From Seison nebaliae (lineage: Eukaryota > Rotifera > Pararotatoria > Seisonacea > Seisonidae): a stretch of 64,000 nucleotides of DNA. Positions 25,689-39,300 of this stretch are shown one piece after another. The DNA is taken from contig JALJEE010002157.1 in assembly GCA_023231475.1 (NCBI GenBank), forward strand, positions 1 through 64,000, given 5' to 3'. Both the position numbers and the translations under genes were made by a program. The notes under the pieces were generated by a model. That model was not told where the DNA came from. It was given only the letters and a program-made list of their open reading frames with translations, and did no database searches. Within the stretch, counting starts at the first letter, position 1; each line of letters opens with the position of its first letter.

Positions 25689-26758
25689 TCATTCGACTGC
25701 CATATGGGCGAGAGTGGATGTAGTCGTTTTCATTGCCATTAACGCCGATTTCACTGGGTTGTTTGTTGTCGATGGTAACGATTCATCTGTTATTAGTTTG
25801 TAGCAAGAATAAAGTAAATTTGTTTGTTTCTTGTCACCTTCACTCAAATAACTTCGTTGTCCCATCTCTTCAATAATTGTTTGACTTCGATATTTATCTA
25901 ACGGTTGTATAGCTGCAGTATTCACTTTAGAGAACGAAGTCTTTAAAAGAGAAAATTGGAATTTTTGTAAAATGACTTAAAAAGGAAGAACTTGATGATA
26001 ATGCATTATGGAGAGGAAATCGTATTCTTGACCTAACGAATCGATATGTTTTTTCGATTTCATTTCAAAATTGACTTCGTGTCCCGATTTGATATTGTCT
26101 CGAATAATTTTAATATATTTATTTCTATCCGGTCTAATTTGCGAGAGAGAGAAAATCAATTTGTGAAATTGAATTTTAATTGTTAAAAATTATTCGAAAA
26201 AACCTAGCATGTTCATGATAGAAACCGATAGCATGGCCAATTTCGTGGAGAAAAATTCCGGCACGAAATTTCCCGGAGGAAACGAGACATTTCTTCGATA
26301 AGTAAATCGGTTGTTCACCTCCAATTCGACCTACATAAGAACAACATCTGTAAAATTAATGTAAAAAAAATTGGCTAGGATGAATTAAAAAATTTGAAAA
26401 AAACCCGCAAATGTCTAGTCCATTTTTGACGATGAGATAATCTGATTCGGTTGTTCGGTTAACGAATTTGATACATGTATTCTTCTGCCATATTCCACTA
26501 GCCTCATAAAAGAATGGAATGAGCGATTCTAAATAGAACAGCATGGAATAAATTTAAATTTTAAGTAAAAGAAAGAGTGGAACCATCAATGGAATCATGA
26601 AAAAGGAAAGGTATTACTGCTTTCGGCCATAACAGGTTCTTATCTGAGACAGCGGCTCTTCGATGCCGATATTGGATGATATCATATTCGAATAATTTGA
26701 GAGTGAGGGAGAGGTGAATGGTGAGAAGAAGTGGAATTAGTTGACGTACTACCATCAT
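25689..26758 (-). CDS. Astacin-family zinc metalloprotease (secreted)
   Basis: Five exons on the minus strand keep frame: 26758-26584, 26528-26405, 26347-26204, 26133-25992 and 25940-25689 (introns about 50-57 bp), giving about 278 residues. A signal peptide ([14 protein letters not shown]) is followed by RHRR, a furin-like site, so the prodomain is very short. The mature enzyme begins near LWPKAVIPF. The zinc motif [13 protein letters not shown] is complete (HExxHxxGxxHE), followed by RPDRN and the Met-turn SIMHY with its zinc-facing Tyr. Conserved astacin segments [18 protein letters not shown] and LLYSC are present, including the expected Cys. It should be an active extracellular endopeptidase. 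After the TGA at 25689-25691 the same frame stays open to 25443 (see findings). Confidence 0.9.
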
Positions 26759-27098
26759 CCGAATAAGAATGGATGCAATAAAGACATTGATATTGACGGA
26801 GTATGGAATTGCCTTAAACTTTTTCCATTAGGAACCTTGGGGCTGGTTTGTTAAAAGAAATTTCTCTAAGAATAAGAAAAACAGAAATATTTTTAGTTAT
26901 TGTTGGCAGATGCAAATATAATTGAGTTTTCTTTTTCTTAATATTTGACTGTGATTCATTTGGTGACGAGGATAATTTCAAATGATGAAGTTTCCATATG
27001 ATTCTAGATTGTGATTGTAGTGAATCACTTCATATTGTAACGTAACATTCAGCAACGGATAGACAGACAACCTATTATACCTAGACGTAACTGGAGAG

Positions 27099-27130
27099 AT
27101 GTTGATGTTGATGATGATGATGATGATGAT
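27099..27130. repeat. GAT/GTT microsatellite
   Basis: GATGTTGATGTT is followed by about seven GAT units. It lies in non-coding DNA. Confidence 0.8.
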
Positions 27131-29825
27131 ATAATGAACACGTCGTTAAATTAGTAACATAACTATGTAATCAGCTGCTTCTATTATTCTCGTGTTAATA
27201 CGTTAGGTATACAGATGTACTTCTTCCACAAGGTCATCACGTCTTTAAATTAATTTCGAATGTCTAATACGATTAATTAAAATTTTTCATTATGTAACTT
27301 TACTAGCTGACTAACTAACTAAATAGTGTTTAAGTACTAACAAATGATAAATCATATCCATCTCCCTCTCTCACATACAAATTGACGAAACGGACATTCA
27401 AATAGAATTTTCAGATTCGAAATCGAATGAAAATAACTATTTACAATTCTCCCAAAAATATTCTCGTTGTGACGATGGACAATATTTAAATGTTAAACAT
27501 ATCATTAACGGAAGAGTCAAATAAATTTTGAAAGCATTATGAATAAAATTCTGCGCGAAATTATTCATAATTGAAGAATGCTAGAATTGTTTTTCCCAAC
27601 GATAATATATACGTCATTTCTAACGGTTTATATTGTTCGTCGATTGATATTTATTACGAATAAAATGAAATATGAGGAAAGACATTATTCTTTTGCCTCA
27701 ATCGAATGAACCAACTCTACAAGTAAGACTAACTATAGTGGAATTAATTTGAAAAGAACATTGAAAGAATCGAACGAATTCATCGAGTCAATGACGAATG
27801 AAGACTGAGAATATCCGAATAACAATGGCACGATACATTCATCCTTATCCAGTTACTTAAGACCACTCCATCTCAAGATTATCATATGATTCATTAACGG
27901 AACGTATTGTCGATGACGTCACGTGTTAGACCAAGGCTACTTAGTGAATGGATATCTCCAGCCAAATGGAACTTGTTAATAACTAATAAATAAATATCGT
28001 TTCTATTGAAGGCGAAAGTGCTCATCTAAATCGCCTTAGGCAAATGGATTCATATTCAAATGATTTCCTTTCTGATCAATCGCAACTTCCAATCGACGAT
28101 ACAAAAGACAATGACGTATTAGACTAATTTACATAATGGAAATATAAGTCCCCTCGTTGAACGATCCATAACTAGGGAATACTATCAAGTGAACTCCAAT
28201 GAAATATGGTGCTAGATCAGGAAAAAATGTAACAGAAGAGATGAATGAAAAGTTCTCAGGGAAATCGTCATTCATTAAAATTCGATGGAAAAAATATCAA
28301 AAAAAAAGGAAAAGAAAAATAAGTACATTAATTTTCCCTCAATTCCCGAAAAACACTTTCACTCAACTAATTAGGTTTAATGTCCATTTTCCTTCACGAA
28401 TATCGACTAGTTCGCTTCATATATTACGTAGGATGTTGTCATGAGGGTATGGTGCAGATTCAAATTTATTCTAAAGGGAATTAAATTTTTTAAGATATTC
28501 CAATATTATCTTATCTGATCGATCTTCATTCTCCTTTTATAATTCGAACAACATTTCCATCAGAAATGACAATGATATTATGTCAATCAATTATTATTAA
28601 ATTTATTCAAATGAATAATCAATAAACATTTTACAGTCATAATATCCTTCAGAAAAACATTTCTAGCTATCTCCTTCAAATCCTGACAATTTGTCTAGAG
28701 AATTTGTTTTCAGCAAAACAATTAACGAAACCATCAGAAAATTTTTTAGATTAAAACAATTTGAGTTATGATCAATTATTTGCAAAGAAAATTTGCGTTT
28801 TCTCATGCTGCATAATTGAACCTTAGAATAACTAACTTGAAATTTCCTTTTGAATTTTCCCTTCATGTTTCCTCTTCTTCCTCCTCCTCCTCTTCCTCTT
28901 CGTCCCACGACGAGACGATGAAGAAACTTATAAAACATTATTTGCTATTTATGAATAAGAAGAAACAGGAGTGAAGGTTAAAAAATGAATCGAACGAATA
29001 CGAAAGAATAAACACTCAAGTTAAAAAAAATGAACATTACTACGACATCCCTCAGGAATACTTCATGGAAATAGAAGAAGGACCAAATTTGAAGATGACG
29101 AAAAAATATTTGAATAAAAGTTTAAAGTGAATTCCAAATTCTAATTGATCGAGTGCGCACAACGGAATGAAAGATGAATTTATAACGATTCTGAAAATAA
29201 AGCATTTGGGAGTTATTCTTCGATAAGGTAATAATTACTAATTGCCTTCCGAATATACCCTTCAAATAATGACCGATTCTAATAACTATTTTTCGCGATT
29301 TCGGATATGATAATTTCATTATATTCCACCATCCGAAAATAAAAAAATTTAAATCTCTCGAATTGAATAATTATGGGTGGGTAAAATCCTCCGCAATTAT
29401 TATCAATGAAAAAAGATTATCTTATCACAAGAATAAAATTGGTATAATTTCTTTTGTGTTGTGAACGAATATTAAGTAGTCGCATTACAAGTAAAGGGGA
29501 TTTGGGGAATGCTTTCATTTATTCAAAATGACATAAAAATTATGAATATTTTAATTTATACGTCATACACATTGAGTAAGTTTCATTCCTCTTCGTTCAA
29601 GTGACGAGAAAAGTATAAATAATTTTTAACTTTCCATCTTACATTCAACTACCGGTGGAGAACATCTCTCATATCGAATGGACATTCATCCACCAAAAAT
29701 TTATTTGCAACTAATTTATTTAAAGAAGCTGATACATTTTCAATCACACAACAGTAAAAGGGAAAAGTTATAGAAGCAAAAGAAGTTATTAGTTCGATAC
29801 GAATAAATCTTACAATCTCCGGCCT

Positions 29826-29846
29826 AACATATAGGCCCTATATGTT
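29826..29846. repeat. Short perfect hairpin
   Basis: AACATATAG and CTATATGTT are exact inverse copies around a GCC loop. No role can be assigned. Confidence 0.4.
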
Positions 29847-32286
29847 GTGAGAGACACTGGAGGAGGAAAGACACTAGAGAAGTAAGACAGTTTTAGAAAG
29901 AATTGGAGATAGTAGCAATAAATTTACAGTGCTATTCTTATTTCAATAAATACAACAAAACTGATCGGGAAACATATGTGTATACATATGTGTAAGAAAC
30001 ATTCATTTATGTAATATTGTTGTAGAACGGATGATAGTCAAGGTCCATTTTTCTTTCGACAATTAGTTCCAATATACCAAAAACTTCTCGTTCGTTACTT
30101 TTATCAAAACAAATATATGTTACATGCTGAACAGAAGATACTTAAAGAACGTTATTTAATCTCTTCTTTATAATCGTCAAACTTTTATTAACTTCTTCAT
30201 AACAAATAAGAAATGACCAGGAACTTCTCCTCAATCTTCTGCATCTGATTCACTTAATTATCGCTCATCATTTGAATAATAATTTCTCCTTAACAAACTC
30301 TATTAATGTTATGAGAAGGAGAACAAATAATTATTTAAAACAACTTGAAACTTCCTGATGAATGTAGTTGTACGAATCATATTTTGTCAAAGAATTATCA
30401 CAAAATTTTTCTTCAAGGTTTCAATTCCTCGTCGCTCAAAGCATGATATTTTCATCATCATTTCTACTTACGCATATCAGGTGATGTCTTATTTGCTAGT
30501 ATGGTTCCTCATTGTTAGATTGACAAGATTTCTGACAAAGATTTCTGTGAGTGAAAACATAAATTATTGACAGACTTGACAGTTGATAACAATATTACAA
30601 TTTCTAAATTGATCGGTTTTGTGCAATGTCACTAGCAATTTCTCTTATTTGACATTCAATTTTCATTGTCTCCTATTTGACACAGACATGTTTAACCAAA
30701 CACTAAATTTTTATTCCATTCCCGGAATCAATTAACTAACAATGTTTTTCCAGCCTACAACTTGTTAAGGTTAAGAAGTGTTGACACCGCAACAAATTTG
30801 AGGAAAAACCAAAAAAATAATTCTTAAATAAGCTTAAATAAAATGCCAATTGTGGGCAAATTTGCGAGAGAAATTAATAGAAGAAAAGTCAGTAAGTTCA
30901 GTAGTTCCTTCCGTCTCTATCTTTATTGATCGAGATGCCGATTCTTTAATATTCTTATTTCCCCAAGAAAAAAACGAACTTTTATTGTTAGGTTCTAGTT
31001 TATTTCAAATAATTAGATTACATGACATTATCTCAATTTTGACTTTTTGGATAAGGAACGTACTGGTTAAGGACTAGAATATATTCTCATAAAACAAAAG
31101 TTATTGAACTATTTTCTTTGACATAAACTGAAGGAAGTTGAACGAGTTAAATCCGTTTGGTTGATATAAACATGAAATGACCTTCTACTGACCTTATATT
31201 GGACGCATTTGGGTAATTTATTGAATAAAAATTAAGTTAATGTTCATGACTTCAATTACAAAACAATTTCGCATAACAGATATTGGAGCAATATGTTTAT
31301 CGTCGAATTTCGTAAAATTAATGAAAAAAGGCAGTCAATTAAAGAAAATGATTCATGAAATAAACACTTCTCCTTTGGGAAACCAATGTTGGGAAGAATT
31401 TACAAAATTTTTATTTGATTAAACAAATTGATTTTTATTATTAATTTCCTGTTTATTTTCAGCAATTTGCTGGAACCAAACGAGAAATATGGGGAGACTA
31501 AGGATGAAATAGAATAATATATTTTCTATCTAATTCAATATTTGTTTGAACGAAACCTATTGCCTAACTATTTCCTGTATAAGGAAGAAATTCCATTCTG
31601 TTCATTTGGACAAACAGCAAATTGAAGGTCGTCCATTCTTATCAATTCCATTTATCAATCGATAATTCCTTTTTTCGGTATAAGAAGAAAGAAGATTCCA
31701 ATTTCCTCTATACGACTTTTAGAAGTTTTATTATGATCATCATTCTCTTCTGCAGTCGATTAAACGATGTAATATATCGTCAAACAATCTTACTTTCCAT
31801 TCCATAATTTCTAGAAAATGAATTTCGTATAAACAAACAATTGATCATTAATTAAAATGAATGGGATTGATGGAACATTGATGATACATACAATTATGAG
31901 CACTCTTTTAAAAATAATAGTAAAATAAATTAAATATTTTTAGGAAAATAATATGTTGTTTTTTTTTCAAGAGGTGTTTTTAAGAAATATATTTTAATGA
32001 AACTTCTTGGAAAATTCAAAAGGAAAATAATAATTAGAATAATCAAATTACAAGGAATAATAAAATGGGGAAATGCTTCAGAAAAGTGGTAGGGAGAAAG
32101 AAGTGTTGAAAAGAAGAATAGGAAAACTTTCATCGATTTTATTAGATACACTACGGGAAAAGAAAGAAGATGCGAATGAGAATAATAACGACACCGGACC
32201 GTTAGAAATTTAGAAAAAAGACTTTCCTTGAACAATTCGAAGAGGATCGAGTTCCATAAATTAGAGAATTTTCCTTCACTTATATA

Positions 32287-35200
32287 TTAGATGATGGCAG
32301 CAGTTCGAGTCTTAAACGGATGTAATTCATTTCCATTCGGACCGTTATTTGGCGATCTGAACGAATTGAACAATTGGAAACATTCATTCAAATGATGCCC
32401 ACCATCACCGACGGTTGACGATTGTGCAGATTGAGTTACTGAAGCGTCAGATGTCGAACGTTTGACCGGATTGAGATTGGCGAAAATTAATTCATTTTTA
32501 TTCGAATTTTCGATCGATTCATTACTCAATTTATTCTCATCATTTTGTTCTTTTTGTTCGTTCGTCATTTCAGACATATTTGATGAGAAGAAATTTTTCA
32601 CGAAATCTTTCCCCCCATCAGTTTTATTGAACATTTTCATGAGATTTTCCATTTGAATCAACTCTTTCGAACTGCCACCCGATACATCAGCTTCGTTAAT
32701 CATCGTTTTATTCAAATCTGAAAATTAATGAAAATTATGAAAAATTAAAATTTCGAAAAATGAAAAAAAAATGAAAATTTTGAAAAATGAAAAAAAAATG
32801 AAAAAAAATGAAAATTTTGAAAAATGAAAAAAATGAAAATTTTGAAAAATAAAAAAAAATGAACCTTCCATATCCGTTTGTGTCATATCTAAATATTCGT
32901 CTTCATTCAAAAGAGCCGTATTATTATTATATGTCTCTTCTTGCTCTTGATAATTGGGTTCGTTCAATGCAGATGGATATGGTGAGACGGGATCGTCAAT
33001 CGTTTTCGTCAATTTCTCATTATCGATCTTCTCATTCTCATTATTCTCTAATTTGATATTATCCACTTTCGTCACTGGAGGTTGTTGCATCTGATTCATA
33101 TTTGTCAACGAATTCAACGAATTCATCAAATTGAAATTGAAGTGGGGAAGTGTGGAGGTTGTGGGTTGAGGAAAGTTGCCGATAGCCGGATTTGGAGGAA
33201 AAGGTAAGGGAAGATTATTCAAATTGAATGGACCTAAAGGAAAAGGAGGAACGAGATTCCTGTTGTGTCCATGCACAAAAGGAGTCGGTTGAGGTAAAAT
33301 ATTCGACTTCAACATTTTATTCTCTACATTTTCAGCATTACTATTCAATTCTTTATCTTCATGTTTGCCCGTTGAATTTGTATCATCTTGCGTTGCAAAT
33401 CGAATACATCTTTTCTTTCTCCTATTCATCAAAAATAATAAGAATTATTAATTAATTTTCATTCCATATTAATTTCTAATGTTAGTGAAGTGATTTTGTG
33501 TAATTATCGAGTTGTTAGTCCATCAAAATCCACATGTCATTTTGGTGTTAATAGAAAAAATATTTGAAATTTATGAATGAAGAAAAATGTGAGTCTAATG
33601 TGAAGACGCTGATGAACAAGTGGAATGAATTTTTCCATTTCAACTATAGTCAATAATGGAGTGAGAACGAATGAGTGAATGAATGAATGTTCAAGTCAGT
33701 TACCTGCAATGTACACACCACATGTCTTGGTGTGACAAGCCGAAACGAGCGCGACATTTTTTTGGTTTAGCAAAATAATCAGTATCATCACTATAACAGT
33801 TCCAAAGTTGATTTTGTTGCTGCATCGATCGATAATGGTTGTAGAAATGAAGGAAATATGTATTGAACATCAAACTGTTCTGAATATTCATATCCGACAT
33901 ATTATTATTCATCTCATCCACCGAAGGAACTGGTGATGCTACGAAAAATGAAAATTCAAAATTCAAAATTTTTTCATTTATTCTTTCATTTTCTCAATGT
34001 CTCTCATCATTAAACGCTCAATAAAAAATTTGAATTAAAAAAAAAAATTTTTTTTCAATATTTTGTTAATTTTGAGAAAAAATTTTTTGTTAGTTTGTTA
34101 TCCGAGTTATTATTGGTTAGAGAAGGAGAGGGATAATGGGATTTATTGTCAGTGAAATTGAATGAGTGTTAGTGAGAAAGAAGATAATTGTGTGAAATGT
34201 GAATTTACCTGCATGGTTTGCACCACAGTTCCATTTGATTTAAACCATATCTAGCACGACATTTCCTCGCTGATTCTAATATTTTTAGTGACACAAGAAA
34301 TTAACTTTACTGCAACTCAAACAATCGATGAATAAAGATAAAATGAAAAGAGTTGTTGTGATGGAAAAGAATTTCCTAAATTCTCTTAAGAATCTTCCGA
34401 ACAAATTAGTTGGGAAATATCGGTCCATTTTAATCGAATGGACATTTGAATTTTTAAAAGAACGAGAAGGAAGAAAATGAAAAATTAAAAACCTGTTGGA
34501 ATCATTGGACGATCATTCTTCAATTTTCGTCGAAAATCGACATTTTCACCACCTGAAGAATTTGTTGAATTGTCACTATTGTTAGTATTGGAGGAATTAG
34601 TTCTCGTTTTCTTTAATCCACTCATAAAATCGAATTGACCAGTTGATTCCCTTTTCAATTTATTCAAGAATTGTTGTTGATTCTGTTGTTGTTGATTGTT
34701 GTTGTTATTGTTGAATTGATTTAAGGGATTTAATGGAAAATTAATTTTATCTTTCGTTAATTGATACAACATCTGACTCTTCATTTCGTCAGTACAATTC
34801 TCTCCATTCATCATCATCTTTTGTTGTTGTTGTTGTTGTTGCAGTGAAGAATTAGGTGGTTGTTGTTGTTGTTGTTGTTGTTGAAGATGATGTTGTTCAT
34901 ATTCGGATGGCATATTTGAATTTTTTCGTTTCTTTTTTTTCATTCCATAATTGTCTCGAGCACTCCAATCCGGATATTTTTCCATATGTTTCATTCGTTC
35001 AACTCTCGCTTTCTCATAATATTTAGCTTGTTCAGCTCGATCAAGTTCATGCCATTTCTTACCAAGAATCTGATTAATAGCTGCCGATTCTCTTAAAGTA
35101 CATTCGTTGACAACAGACGCTCGTTGTTCCTTCATGAACAACATGAAAGCATTTAACGGTTTCTTAATATGTTTCTTATTATCACGTTTATTCTCCTCGT

Positions 35201-36326
35201 CATATTCACCATTCTCATCTGACGACCTTTTCTCATTCTTAAAGAAATTATTATTCGAATTATTCATAAAATTATTATTATTATTCAAATTATTATTATT
35301 GTTATTATTCGAATAATTATTATTATTATTATTATTATTATTTGACATTAATTTAGCAGAATCCAATATCAGTTGATTGTTATCCATTCCACCAGATTTA
35401 AATAAATTATTCTGTTGAATCGAATTGACGAATGATTGTGGTGGTGGTGGTTGAGGAAATTTCCCAATTGGTGGAAATGTCGGAAAGTTCTGTGAAGGTG
35501 TTGGCAACGTTGACTGATTTAATATATTTCCTTGTTGTTGTTGTTGTTGTTGTTGTTGTTGCTGTAAGAGATTTGTAATAAATTGAAGAGTGTTTGGATT
35601 GATGGTATTGGACGTGGTTGTTGTGGGAGTGGAAGTTGGTAAATTGAAAGGTAAACTCTTTTCCTCTTCACTCGGAACTTTCTGGAATGAAGTTGGAGGT
35701 GCCCATTGATTCTCTATCGGTTGTGGTATCATCATTCCATTATTCGTATTCGAGGTTGACGTTGTCGATGGCGGTACTTTCTGACAATTGGTCAATATAT
35801 TGAATAATTGTGCCATCGCTTTCTGTGTCACATTAGCATGTTTCTGTCCATCATCTGATGGTGACGAATGTTCCCCATTATTTTCAACCGTTTCCTTCAG
35901 CAAATCTTCTTCATCTTCTTGGAAATTATCCAATTCATCAACTTCTGCCTTCTGCATTTCCTCCTCATTATTTCCATCACCATTATCATATTCGATTTGG
36001 GAAGCATTTTCATTCCCATTCACTTTACTCAAAATATTGTTATCGAACTTAACGAAAGATGATTGATTCTCATTTTGCGATTGTACTAAACTCTTATCTT
36101 CTTCATCATTATCCTCTTTCACGATATCGATCGGATCATCCGTTTCCTGTTCTTCTTGAGAATTCCAAAATTTCCGGTTTCGACTCGCCGCTGCTGCCAG
36201 AATTGTGAGCACGCAAATATTCTGATTGAAATTCCTCAACTTCGTCAAATCGGCTGTCGATCTATTTTGTTCGTTTGTCTCATTATTATTATTATTATTA
36301 TTATTGTTCGATTTATCGTTATCCAT
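32287..36326 (-). CDS. TCF/LEF (pangolin/pop-1 type): TCF/LEF transcription factor with HMG box and C-clamp
   Basis: Minus-strand exons: 36326-34493 (main), 34275-34209 (C-clamp A), 33938-33704 (C-clamp B), 33421-32865 and 32717-32287. The HMG box near residues 380-455 has [36 protein letters not shown] and [11 protein letters not shown], then basic KKKKRKN; this is the TCF/LEF signature. The C-clamp reads [17 protein letters not shown] (A) or [17 protein letters not shown] (B) and is completed by RRKKRCIRF from the next exon. Using A gives about 962 residues and using B about 1018. The first exon has long Gln and Asn runs and an acidic N-terminus. I do not see the canonical beta-catenin-binding motif at the start, so an upstream exon may be missing or the motif is divergent. 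Known role: nuclear effector of Wnt signalling, binding DNA through the HMG box and helper sites through the C-clamp. Confidence 0.92.
32730..32862. repeat. Tandem repeat inside last TCF intron
   Basis: Units of TGAAAATTTTGAAAAA and TGAAAAAAA are repeated several times, filling the 147-bp intron between 32865 and 32717. On the minus strand it is open and Phe-rich, which could mislead gene callers into extending the exon. Confidence 0.7.
33704..33938 (-). other. Alternative C-clamp exon B
   Basis: This 235-nt exon has acceptor TTTTTCGTAG and donor GTAACT. It also enters in phase 1 and leaves in phase 2 with TGC AG. It carries about 55 residues of linker before [21 protein letters not shown]. 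Joining exon A to exon B would shift the frame and reach TGA within nine codons, so the two look mutually exclusive. Confidence 0.8.
34209..34275 (-). other. Alternative C-clamp exon A
   Basis: This 67-nt exon has acceptor ...AATATTAG and donor GTAAAT. The previous exon ends in phase 1; this exon leaves in phase 2 with TGC AG. It encodes [22 protein letters not shown], with three of the four clamp Cys; the fourth (KRCIRF) comes from the shared exon at 33421-32865. Confidence 0.8.
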
Positions 36327-39300
36327 ATCCTTTTCTTTTTTGAATGATATAACAATTTTGACAATTTTTTCAAATTTTTTGAGGAAAAAAAAATTTTAAA
36401 AAAATTATCTGATTTTTCAAATAATCGATGTCTTCTTTCTACCTCGTACGAATTTTAGATGGATCAGCACATTTAAAATTTACATCGAAATAACTGTTTC
36501 TATGAATGGGAAAGAAGAAAAAGTTAAGTCATGATTGTAACTCGGAAGAAATCTATCAAAGTTTTAAGAAATCATAAAATTTATCAAAAGAAAAACAGAA
36601 AGTTACTATTTGATCAACGTTTTAATTAATCATTTTCTTTAGATCGATACCGCTAATGTTTCTTCAATATCTTCAGTAGAAGAAACATATCTTCCTATTA
36701 AATAGGAAGTATTGGACGCCGCCTCTCTCAACCTTCAACAGATGCGTCACCTACTTAATTCCATTCGACATTCATTCTTTGAAGACTCGTTAATGTCTTT
36801 GAACTATTGACGGAGTGGGATAAGAAGATAGAGGGACATAAACCGAACAAATCTCATTCTCATTGAAAGTGCAAAGAGAAATGAAACGAATTAGAAAACT
36901 ACTTAATCGATACATCTTTTTCGGCACAAAGCGTCTTTTTCCCTTCGAATCTAATGTACTTTCAGTCGATTGTTCCCTTCTCCGTCTTTCATCCTCTCGA
37001 CTCCATTTCTCCGTTTTCTTGTCCTTTTCTCTCTCTGCTTATGCGTCTTCCAATCTCCTTCGGAACGACGGTCAACATTGACATTTGTCGTCTCTCTCTC
37101 TTTCTCTCTCTCTCTCCCCCTCTCTTTAAGTGAGAGAGATTTCGATTGAAGATGAGTGTTAGATAAATCCGAATGCAGAGGAAGTGAAAAGAAAGAAAGT
37201 TTGAGAAAGATAAGAAATGAAAAAATGAAATGGGCATTCTGTACACATTTCTCTGCAACGGTTTGTCACGGCCGTTTCTTCCTTTCTCATTCAACATCGA
37301 CAATTGCTTTATCAAAAAAACCACTGTCACTTCATCTCTTTTTCGAATGTTCTCTAACCTCCTACGATTTCCCAACAATTCAATTTCTCCTATTGACCAA
37401 CACAAATAATTGTAGACTGGACTACTATTACTACTATTACTATTCTTCGTTAGCCGCAATGAATCGTCTCAACTTTCATGTTTCAATGAATACAAGATTA
37501 GATATAAATTATTTCAATTTAGCCATCCCTCTCCATATACCGTTGAGATACGAACGTTTATGTGTGAAACTTTAACAAGAAATTTATATCACATTAATGA
37601 TTCTCATCTGCTCTTCAAATACAATCCTTCCTTCCTCGTCTATTGTAACTTACAAACATTTTCTGCACGAACATTTGACAAATGGCTTGGAAAAGACTCA
37701 AATTCTCACTTAATCTTGACATGTTTATTTAATTCCTTCACCATTTTAATTGTACTTTATGGAGAAAGTCATTATGATGAAAGAAAGAAAGCAGTAATGA
37801 TAAGAACAACACTTCATTTCCATACACGATCAACATTACACATTACAATACAATTCCCGTTAACATTCTCCTCGTTCTTCCTTCCTAAAATTCGAACAAT
37901 GTGTTTTCTGTGCAAACTCTAAATGAATTGACGCGTTTCAAAACTCAACATCACAATTTCCATATTCTCCTACTAATTCTCTCTATATCAACTTTTGTAA
38001 TAAACTGAGAATTTTGAAAAATTTCCTTTACTATATAAAATATTTTTTTTGTCTCTCTTTTCCTCAACATTTCTCAATTTGAATCTTTATTTCAATCGAA
38101 TGCCAATTGACCATTCATTAGTGTATATCCAAAAATTGAATTTTCTTATCTTCATTCCGTTTTTCATCGTTTTCCAAACTTTATCATTCCTTTTTCTCCA
38201 TGACACGTTAGACAATTGTAATAGGAAAGAAAAGAACAAGCGAAACATAATTAGTGAGATATCATAAAATTGTGAAATTTCTTTATTATTTCCCATTTCA
38301 CTTCTAACATTCCCATACGATTAATATAATTTATCACATCCAATTCCAGTTGATGTGAAAGGAATGATATCGATTAATTTCTCATCTATCTTCCACTTCA
38401 CAATTCTTCCACTGATATCCAATATCTAAATAAGAGGAACTCGTCGTCATTATCAGATAAACATTTTCCGCCTTTCATGTTCAGCAGACCTGAAATCGTA
38501 AACAAATCGAAGATGACGAAGGGAATGCATACATGAACGTTTCAAACGGATTGTTCCCTCTGCTTTACCTGCTCCTCCTCTAACAAACTTTTGATCTTTT
38601 TAAGATGAGACGAATGTGATGAAAGAATTCGTTCAATAAACAAAATTTGGAAGAAATAAGTGAAATTTGTGAGTGACAAATGAAAACTTTTTCCCCATCA
38701 TCAGCAGAAAATAACTTTTTAATTGACAACTACTTCTTTCAACTTGAACATATCCATTTATTGTGTAGCGGCGACGAAGTGCTCGCATCTTCCGAGCTAA
38801 CTAATAATTATTCACTTAACTTTATTTCACTTTAAGTAAAAGTGAAATTAATTAGAGATTTCCTTAGGTAATAAGTGCGTAAGATTGGGAAACAATCTCA
38901 ATCTTCTATTTCCTATAATTAGCATCGAACTGCTCTTCTACTTTCATCATCTACTTATCGATCAGATATACAGAATATGTTTCATCCAATATTCCGTTTT
39001 CGTTCAATTGACTGGAACTTCTTCCCGAAATTTTCATTTGTATAAAACAAGTCAATCCTTTTCCTTACTAATCAAACTTAACTTGATCAATGTAATTAAG
39101 TTTTTGAAAATATTTCTCTTTTACCATTCTGGAAACGACATTCTTTCAGTTGGACTTATTCGAAAAATGAAATTTGGATCGATATAATCGAGCTACAATT
39201 TAATATTCTCCTATTTTTGATGTTCACGATTCTTCTTTCCATAAAATAGGAATCTAGAAGCGATTTAGAATTCAAATAAATATTCTTAGTTTTACGCAAC

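Larger units (their letters stand above)
26759..32286. other. 5.5 kb gene-poor region
   Basis: No gene supported. Contents: a GAT trinucleotide tract (27099-27130), a short palindromic hairpin (29826-29846) and scattered short open frames. A frame at 28663-28938 (-) is Gly/Arg-rich only because of a CTTCCTCCTCC tract. The astacin promoter lies at the left end. Confidence 0.5.

Noticed and set aside
28663-28938. Gly/Arg-rich RGG-like minus-strand frame
   Set aside because: Created by a short CTTCCTCCTCC tract; no exon context or second domain.
30850-31077. 75-codon plus-strand frame
   Set aside because: Lacks an ATG at its start and any similarity I can name.
31240-31500. 60-codon frame followed by an AG acceptor and further open sequence
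   Set aside because: The possible second exon gives no recognisable protein and the frame is short; not enough to call a gene.
32725-32864. Phe-rich extension of the TCF exon
   Set aside because: A donor site at 32864 and the acceptor at 32718 remove it in frame; it is a repeat-filled intron.
36863-37922. Several open frames on both strands near CT-rich DNA
   Set aside because: Composition-driven; no domain, no consistent splice chain.
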